A program made the position numbers and the translations under genes. The notes below the pieces were generated by a model. The model saw only the letters and a program-made list of their open reading frames with translations, searched no databases and had not been told where the DNA came from. Of a stretch of DNA of 64,000 bases, positions 57,501-64,000 are shown one piece after another. Within the stretch, counting starts at the first letter, position 1, and each line of letters starts with the position of its first letter. The stretch is from assembly GCF_963676685.1 (NCBI RefSeq), contig NC_092357.1, positions 20,426,647-20,490,646 of the forward strand, written 5' to 3'. The DNA is from Mytilus edulis. Lineage: Eukaryota > Mollusca > Bivalvia > Mytilida > Mytilidae.

Positions 57501-60500
57501 AATGCACCAGTAAATGAAGTTACCATCATATCTACACTTATTATTTTGACTTTGATCCAATCAGTATTTGCTCCTTCCTTTTATTCCACGTGCTTATGAG
57601 AGAAGCAGCCAATTTCAAAATATTTGGTTTAAATAAGCAGCCCTGGGTTGGAACCCATATTCAAGGCAAACATACTACCACTTGACCATGAAGGTGCTCA
57701 CCAAATGAGCAAATCTCTCTACATGTACATCAGGATACATTTATAGTTAACCGATAGATTGTGACTATTTCCGTTTCAAAAGTAATATAAGTATCCATAC
57801 ATTATTGAAATTTTAATGGTTTAAGAAAATATTGGTGAATTTTACCATGATATGTGGACTTTGGTTTGTTAAACATCTGAAGGTTTTCTGTACAGGTTTT
57901 TTCCACTTTTAATGCCCCATTGTTTACAAAGTCTTCCATCATCAGGAATACAGCTGCTAAGTGTTTGCATGTGCCATGGGGGCCTCTGCCGGCAGGACAC
58001 TCACAATGGGAATTGAGTGGGTCCCCTGTTTTCTTGTCCAGCCTAATTTTATAGTTATATGAAACCTAAAAAAAAGTCATTTGAAAAACGTTGTGGTTAA
58101 CATCATTTTTTTTCTCAAGATTATTGATTTTTTACACTTATATGAAGATGAATTTGATTATTTACTGACCTCAATTCCATTCTTATTTTTGAATTAACTA
58201 TTTTCATGTTGTTTAACCCCCAAAAAATATATATATACTCAGAAAACTCTTACATATTTTTTTGCCAAGAACTCTACTCTAACCCTAAAAAATGGTTGCC
58301 TTCAACCTGTGAAGAGGTGTTTTTTTTACTCAATGTTGAAGGCCTTATTGAGACTTTGAAATGAATAAAGCAATAAAAGTACTTTGATTTTTTAATTTGA
58401 TATATTTTCTTGCCAATGCAGATGATAATTTCAAATTTGAATAAAATGAGTTTGATGAGATTTTTGATTTCATTAGCTGGATTGGAAAATGATATATCTG
58501 AAACAATTAAAAATAAAAATTTGAATTTAAGAAAAAATCATCTATATCCTTCACAAAGAACAAAATAAATACGGCATTAATACTTTTTGTTTCATGGCTG
58601 CTCCAACTATTCCACTTAAAAATATGTTGGTGTCTTTAAAGTTGATTGAGCAGGCTTGCACTCTGTTGCTGTCATACATCAACTGGCCTTTTGTGAGTGC
58701 TTTGATATCTGCTGCACACTGTTTGTCACCTGTAATGCAAGTATACATGTATAAGATAATAAAAACAATCCTATTTTAAATTCATTATATTGACATTTCT
58801 CTTAAATTTAACAAAATGGAAGGTTAGTTATTAATTCCTGTGGTACAGGTCAGCGAGAGTAGGTAATGTTGAGGGGCTTATGCATTCAATTATTTCTTTT
58901 TTGTTCATATATTGATAAATCCCTAGACCATATGTACAATGTACATACTTGTTAACTCATTTATATAATGGTAAAGTATCCAAGTTTCTGCCTGTCATAT
59001 CTTTTTCTTATAACTAGTCTTGGTAAACAGATACTGTAAAGTGACCCATAAAGTTGTTAATTTCTGTAGTTTTTGGTCGCTTGAGTTGTCTAATTGGTAA
59101 TCATACCACATCTTCTTTTTAATATATATATATTTGTTTTTCATTCATTATTTTATATAAATAAGGTTAGTTTTCTCATTTGAATTGTTTTCCATTGCAT
59201 TGTCATATCAGGGTCTTTTATTCCTGAATATGTGGTATGGGCTTTGCTCATTGTTGAAAGCAGAACAGCGACCTATAGTTGCTAATGTCTGTTTCGTTTT
59301 GGACCAGGTTGGCAAAAAAGTGGTCAATACTAGTATTTACCATGCCAGTGGTAAATACCAGGAAATACTTGCAAATACTGGTCGATTGAAATTTTAAGTG
59401 GTCATTACTATAAAAACCACTCTCTACCTAGTCAATTACTGTTAGTAATGAAATAATGAGTGTTCAAGTCATATTAAATGCATTCATTTCTATTTCTATT
59501 TCAAATTCATCTATATATATACATATATAATAAACAGTGATTTAAATTGATTTATTAGTCATGTTAGTACATAATATTAAAGTAGAAGATAAAAACTGTT
59601 TCGTCCCTGCCAAGGGTACTCATCAGGTGGCTTTTAAAAGGCTACCACTACAGTTTTGTTTTTGTTTTTTTTTCTTTTTAAAAGTTTTGGTATCTTGTGG
59701 ACAGTTGCTTCATTGGCAATCATACCACATCTTTTTTATATATATTTTTTGACATCTGAAAATAAAAACGTACCTGCCAATCTATATACAAAGTAAGCAT
59801 CAATCTGCTCCTTTGTGATTTTTGGCAGCACCATCTTATGCTCAGCAAGTAACTGCCTAAACCCAGAAACAGGCCATCCAACATCTAATGGTTCTGGTAA
59901 GATAACTGGTTCCTCTTGAAAGTTTTTGTTTCTATCATATGCATTCAATCTAAGAAAAGGAACAATTTATACCCTGTTATTATCAATGTTACATTTTTTG
60001 TCTTTACACTGTCACTATGCATCAAAATCTACTCAAACATTATTATGATTATAATATTAAGAATAATAATACAATGAAATCTTTGTTCTGATAAATATAA
60101 AAATCATGCCAAATTAAATACCATGAACAGATACATGTAGGATTCAAAAATGAATGTAATACATTTACATGCAACCTTTTTTTACATAAAAAAAATATGT
60201 TATTTTTGGAGCTTTCATATCTTCAAAATTAACTATGTCTGCTAAGTCCTTCATTCATTCATATTAGATATTACAGAGAGCCATTTTTAATTGTTCTTCA
60301 AAGATATGTACATGTATAAAAAAGTTGTTTCAGTCTGTTTGTGTGCAAAATCAAAGTGCATGTCTGTTTAACAGTGATATCATATTGGAGGCGTTAATAC
60401 AAATTGTATGATCATCCTAGTATCAAAAGTTACACATATTTATATTACCTTAACAGGTAATTTGTTCCTTACTAAGTCTGCATGGTCTATACATTGTAAG

Positions 60501-61406
60501 ACAAACAAATATCTGTATAGTACCCCTATCTTAAAAATATATATCTTTTGATAAACTTTATAAGATGAGTTTATTCAGTAATGTTGGGACCCCTTAAGTA
60601 AAGGAAGGCCAGTGATATGACTTTGTTTACCCATTTATTAATTTTTTTTGAGGGAGTGGGGTATACTTTTTTAAAAACAAATTAATCAAAGTAGGTAGAT
60701 CTACATGACAGCTAGTCCAAATAATTATGATGTCTGGCAAGGCTTTTTATTATTTTTTTGGGGACAGCCTTGCCGGACGTCATTATTATTTAGACTACAT
60801 GACAGCAAACAGTATGTGTCACTTTGGAATTGTTACTGTAAATTTCATGTGAAATTACATTTCATATTATCAACTTGGTATGGTACCAAAAGCTGAATAC
60901 AAAAAGGATTATCTAATAATATTTTAAATAATTTTTTTTTTATTTCCTTATGCGATATTAATTACAAATATCATTTCTAATCAAAAAATTTCCAACCAAA
61001 ATAAATTGTAAAAAATGTAGACCTGTTCAAATAAAGAGAAAAGAAAAAACAACTGGAGACACAACTAAGATGAAATAAAGAACTCTTCTTTTAAAGACTA
61101 TTCAGCACATGAAAACACTTTATTTGTGAACTATCTACCAATAGATGCCGTTGGGAAACGTGTTTGTGTATGAAAAGCATAGAAAAAAACGTTGGTGACG
61201 TACGGACTTTTTTGGCAATGTATGTAGTTTGGACTGATGTGTTTTTTCGCTATATAATGGAAGAACCCCAATATTTCTTACAACATCGTATACCTTTCAA
61301 TCAGATATGTCTTTCTCCCTCTTGTAACAGCCCCACGTAACGACAATTCCTTCTTCAAGGCTGGTACAGACCAGGTTATGTAATCGCCGCCTCCACCGGA
61401 AGCCAT
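54528..61406 (-). CDS. SAP-SWIM-YqaJ nuclease-domain protein of the transposon (521 aa)
   Basis: Seven exons on the minus strand join in frame: 61406-61294, 59949-59774, 58729-58584, 58065-57846, 57337-57144, 56008-55940 and 55175-54528; 1566 nt with stop. Every junction is GT/AG. Residues ~12-45 ('WSVPALKKELSLRGAVTRGR') form a SAP DNA-binding motif. A SWIM zinc finger follows, with C166-x-C168-x9-C178-x-H180 ('CECPAGRGPHGTCKH'). The C-terminal ~215 residues are a YqaJ-type (lambda-exonuclease-like) domain: 'WYQAREWRLTASRFG', E378 in 'GKNYE', D412 in 'GATPD', E422-x-K424 in 'VEIKCPF' and Q462/Q464 in 'VQIQGQ'. These are the metal-binding and catalytic positions of the fold, all present. It probably processes DNA ends during transposition or repair of the excision site (inference). 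The same accessory protein is known from ISL2EU-type transposons. The gene is convergent with the transposase. Confidence 0.9.
59030..59300 (-). repeat. Mussel dispersed repeat fragments inside a YqaJ-gene intron
   Basis: Two partial copies: 59040-59130 ('gaccctaaagttgttaattt'-like, 'aattggtaatcataccacat') and 59160-59300 ('tatggtatgggctttgctca'-like words, 'ttgttgaaagcagaacagcg'). Degenerate compared with the copy at 49185-49540. Confidence 0.7.
59690..59745 (-). repeat. Mussel dispersed repeat 3' fragment
   Basis: 'tcttgtggacagttgcttca' followed by 'ttggcaatcataccacatct'. Short tail piece next to the donor of the second YqaJ-gene exon. Confidence 0.7.
60713..60796. mobile_element. 84-bp palindromic MITE with 10-bp target duplication
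   Basis: 'agtccaaataattatgatgt' on the left is matched in inverse by the right side ending 'attatttagact', and both halves meet at 'ggcaaggct/agccttgcc'. An exact 10-bp direct repeat 'acatgacagc' lies at 60703-60712 and 60797-60806. A 9-11-bp duplication points to a MULE-type mover (inference). Confidence 0.85.
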
Positions 61407-61629
61407 GTTGTTTACGTAGTAACCACTTATAGAACCGCAGCGCCGCCTGCCGTGAAAAGCCGTGAATGATTCCTATTAGAACATAAAGCTTCTTATTTAA
61501 GATTGTTCAGAACGGACGGGTTTTTCAACATGTCCAACGATAAATTGGTACTTCAATTTGGTTTCCTAACTTTTATAGTGGTTGTATGCATACAGCTCAT
61601 ATATTGAATATTTGTTCTGTTATTTGACA

Positions 61630-61775
61630 AATATAAAGAAAAGAATATGTGGTATTATTGCCAATGAGACAACTCTCCACAATAGACAAAAATAACACAG
61701 AAATTAACAACTATAGGTCATCGTACAGCCTTCAACAATAAGCAAAGCCCATACCGCATAGTCAGCAGTCATTTT
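61630..61775 (+). repeat. Mussel dispersed repeat copy
   Basis: 'gaatatgtggtattattgcc', 'caatgagacaactctccac', 'aactataggtcatcgtacag' and 'ccataccgcatagtcagc', just outside the right end of the large transposon and in the opposite orientation to the copy at its left end. Confidence 0.85.
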
Positions 61776-62371
61776 GATTATAAGGTGCACAGTTTTCTTT
61801 TCTTTCAAAAGCTTTCTGATTCAATCCTTCCTGGTTTTCTTACTACAACCGGAAACTACTTATAGGTACGTTTTGCTGGTCAATAATTGATTTAAGTAGT
61901 ATCAAACCCTAGGCAATCATATTTTCAATTTTCGGTATTGTCATGACGGTCCATTTCTATCCAATACTTTTATAGGAAGACTTTAATTTCTTAAATACCT
62001 CTATTTTATATTGCAACTCAGGCAAATAAACAAATCTTCACACATCATAATTTCAACTATTGAGGTTGAATGTCCCTTTTGCTTTTTTGTCTCTCTTTTA
62101 CAACGAGCGGTGTTGATTTTCATTTTGGTTTCAATTTATTTAAATTGAACATCGTTACTCTAATGAATTGAACAAACACACATGTATTAAATTAAAACTC
62201 AACAGTGCGAGGAATTTAAAATTAAGGTATACATGTATGTGACAGTACAGTTTACCCGTGTTATTTCCTTTTTTTTAGCTGTTCTGGAAAATCTAGAAGT
62301 ACTAATTTCTTGTTCCAGTTCTTTCTAAACTATTTCATATTTCGCATGTATAAAAAAAACAAATCTTATTA
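61776..62371. other. Non-coding spacer
   Basis: AT-rich DNA with no gene or repeat I can recognise. No counterpart of the receptor first exon is found here, although the duplicated upstream block starts at ~62372. Confidence 0.5.
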
Positions 62372-64000
62372 ATTACTTTTGATAATAAAAACCGTTTCAA
62401 TTTGATGTCAGTTGAGGAAAATCTTTAATTAAGTTTCCTTTTACTTACCTCTTTCATTCAAATTTTAAACTGATCGTGTTTTTTAAAACTATTTTTGAAT
62501 AAAAACCGTCCTACATAAAGTAACTATTTACGTTGAAGTGGTTTATACAGTTGTCAACAAAGGTAAAGATATACAAAATTTGAATTCTAATTTATCATAA
62601 ATATAATATAGAGGAAAAAACAGTTAAGTTATCTAATGAAAAACATTCATTTGATTTATAATTAAAAGAATCTGACCAAATTGGAAAGTGAAAAAATACC
62701 GTGTTATTAAAAATAGGGTTCAAATTTATTAAATAAGTCAGCACTTAATTTCAAAGATGAGAAATAAGTATATGCAAAGGCATCAAAAATTTTAAGCATA
62801 TTATGTTCAAGTTTAAAATTTTAAGTTCTAATACCGGCGTCACACATTAGCGTATAACTCCGACGTACGCCGGGCGTGGTAAAAAATCATGCACTCTGTC
62901 AGTACGCTAGTAATTTTTTATGCATTCAACTTGCCAATCATATCTGTATCGTGTGTACAACGAGATTTAAGCGTGTATTTGGCGTACGCGAAGCGTACAT
63001 CAGCGTATAGCGGGCGTTCAAGTAACGTATGTTGGCGTATGTATGGCATTTGTCTAACGTAGATGGAAAGCACGCTACGAAGGAAAAAAACGTCCCCTGA
63101 ACGTATTTGAGACGCGTCCCGGTCGTACTTGGACGATGATCTGTGCTTTCGGCGTGTCTGGGACGTTTAATATTGGTTTTTTGTTACAAACACACCTGCA
63201 TTCGTTAAAATTGTTAAAGTCGAACGATCTTGAAACGTATACAATGTGTCCTAAACTTGTCTCAAACTTATTTGTAGCTTTTTCAACGCGCTTGTTGCGT
63301 ATGTATTACGTGCGTGTAGCGTACAGGTACATGTATACGCTTGACAAACGCTTGAGCTAGATGAAATTTTGTATGCCGGTCTATACGCCAATGTGTGACG
63401 GCGGCATTATAATATAGATTTTTAATATATTTGGTGAAAATACGAAATTACAAAAAAATGCAATACAAAATTTCGCGTTTTTGCCAATAACCAATGGTCT
63501 ATATTATTATTAAGTACATTATTGTCATTATTATAACTCCGTAAAGATTAGACCAATTGTGTAATTATTTACCCTGGTACAAATTATATGGAATATACAT
63601 TGCCTTTTATCATTCCATTTGTGGACTGGTAAAAAATATATCTATTTATGTTTCAGTTGTTAATCTTTTTGAAATACAAAAAAAAACTTATTAAGTTTAG
63701 CGCTTATTTAGTATAAATTAGTTGACTGTATTTAGATGAAATATACTTATAATAATTCGCTGATGAAAATACACGTAAAGAGATAGTAACTTGACAGCAA
63801 AATGTCCACTTGCCTGATCAAAAATACAAATCCGTTTCCCAAAATGAAAATTCCGTGTGACAAAGATATGGGGTTAAAATCACTAGTCTATTAAAAATTT
63901 TAAAACATACTATTTACATTGTATGTCATATGAATATCAGATAATTTCAAACTACAATATTTAAAAACAATTTAATTGTAAAGAGTATTAAAAGTAAAAT
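62372..64000. repeat. Duplicated block (copy B), continuing past the window end
   Basis: Diverged copy of 42270-43248 in the same orientation; the match runs to the last base of the window. It is longer than copy A because of a ~580-bp MITE at ~62831-63409. It does not include a copy of the receptor first exon on its left side. Confidence 0.88.
62831..63409. mobile_element. CpG-rich MITE present in copy B of the duplicated block only
   Basis: Ends are inverted: 'ataccggcgtcacacattag' at the left and, in inverse, 'atgccgccgtcacacattgg' at the right. The interior is unusually rich in 'gcgtac/gtacgc'-type words. The matching place in copy A (~42665) reads through without it, giving a natural empty site. 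The target duplication is 2-4 bp within 'taat' (ambiguous). The 74-codon ORF inside is not supported. Confidence 0.88.

Larger units (their letters stand above)
49550..61473. mobile_element. Complete ISL2EU-like DNA transposon (11.9 kb, two intact genes)
   Basis: Left end 'gggatcattc' (49550) and right end, inverse, 'ggaatcattc' (61473) begin ~60-bp terminal inverted repeats. A second matching block ends in 'ttccataagtggttg' on the left and, in inverse, 'ttctataagtggtta' on the right. TA (49548-49549, 61474-61475) flanks both ends. Inside are two convergent spliced genes: a THAP-DDE transposase and a SAP-SWIM-YqaJ protein, the gene pair known from ISL2EU-type elements of the PIF/Harbinger group. 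Both frames are uninterrupted with all catalytic residues visible, so the copy could be autonomous. Later arrivals inside it are a TTAA-flanked MITE, a small hairpin MITE and three mussel repeat fragments, which account for part of its unusual length. Confidence 0.85.

Noticed and set aside
63136..63360. 74-codon ORF near the right end
   Set aside because: Lies wholly inside the CpG-rich MITE and has no domain.

Overview
This is a eukaryotic, AT-rich, intron-rich and heavily transposon-loaded window, almost certainly from a bivalve mollusc and most likely a marine mussel (Mytilus or a close relative). The evidence is spliced genes with GT/AG boundaries, a molluscan-style divergent nicotinic receptor, and many copies of a dispersed repeat containing 'caatgagacaactctccac' plus other repeats familiar from mussel genomes. 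The species call is inference. No operons, CRISPR arrays or prokaryotic signals are present.

Three host genes can be assembled by hand with consistent splice phases. (1) Plus strand, 4792-18365: the 3' seven exons of a cell-surface receptor with five Ig-like domains, one FN3 domain, a transmembrane helix and a cytoplasmic tail ending in an ITAM-like tyrosine pair; the signal-peptide exon was not found. (2) Plus strand, 22270-26662: a four-exon gene for a 98-residue secreted, probably GPI-anchored peptide. (3) Minus strand, 42148-27347: a complete six-exon gene for a 419-residue nicotinic-acetylcholine-receptor-like Cys-loop channel subunit. Genes 2 and 3 are convergent.

The rest is mobile DNA. 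An Ig-gene intron holds a nest: a Tc1-like element (6516-13715) carrying a 5'-truncated LINE and a 4.2-kb foldback element with ~1.1-kb inverted arms. The large nAChR intron holds a ~41-bp satellite split by a Tc1 element (29383-30683) and by a 2.6-kb TIR element (31064-33684), each with a clean target duplication. A tRNA-derived SINE, small hairpin MITEs and many mussel repeat copies lie around the 5' exons. At 44930-48760 is a decayed TIR element carrying a pseudogene of a multicopy orphan protein family.

The most notable object is 49550-61473: an apparently complete, intact ISL2EU-like (PIF/Harbinger-related) DNA transposon. It has ~60-bp TIRs, a TA target duplication and two convergent spliced genes with no disruption: a THAP-DDE transposase (452 aa, plus strand) and a SAP-SWIM-YqaJ nuclease-fold protein (521 aa, minus strand, seven exons). 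The two probably act together in transposition: end recognition and cutting by the transposase, and DNA-end processing by the YqaJ protein. That division of labour is inferred from domains. The right end (62372-64000) is a diverged copy of the sequence just upstream of the nAChR first exon, with a CpG-rich MITE present in only one copy.
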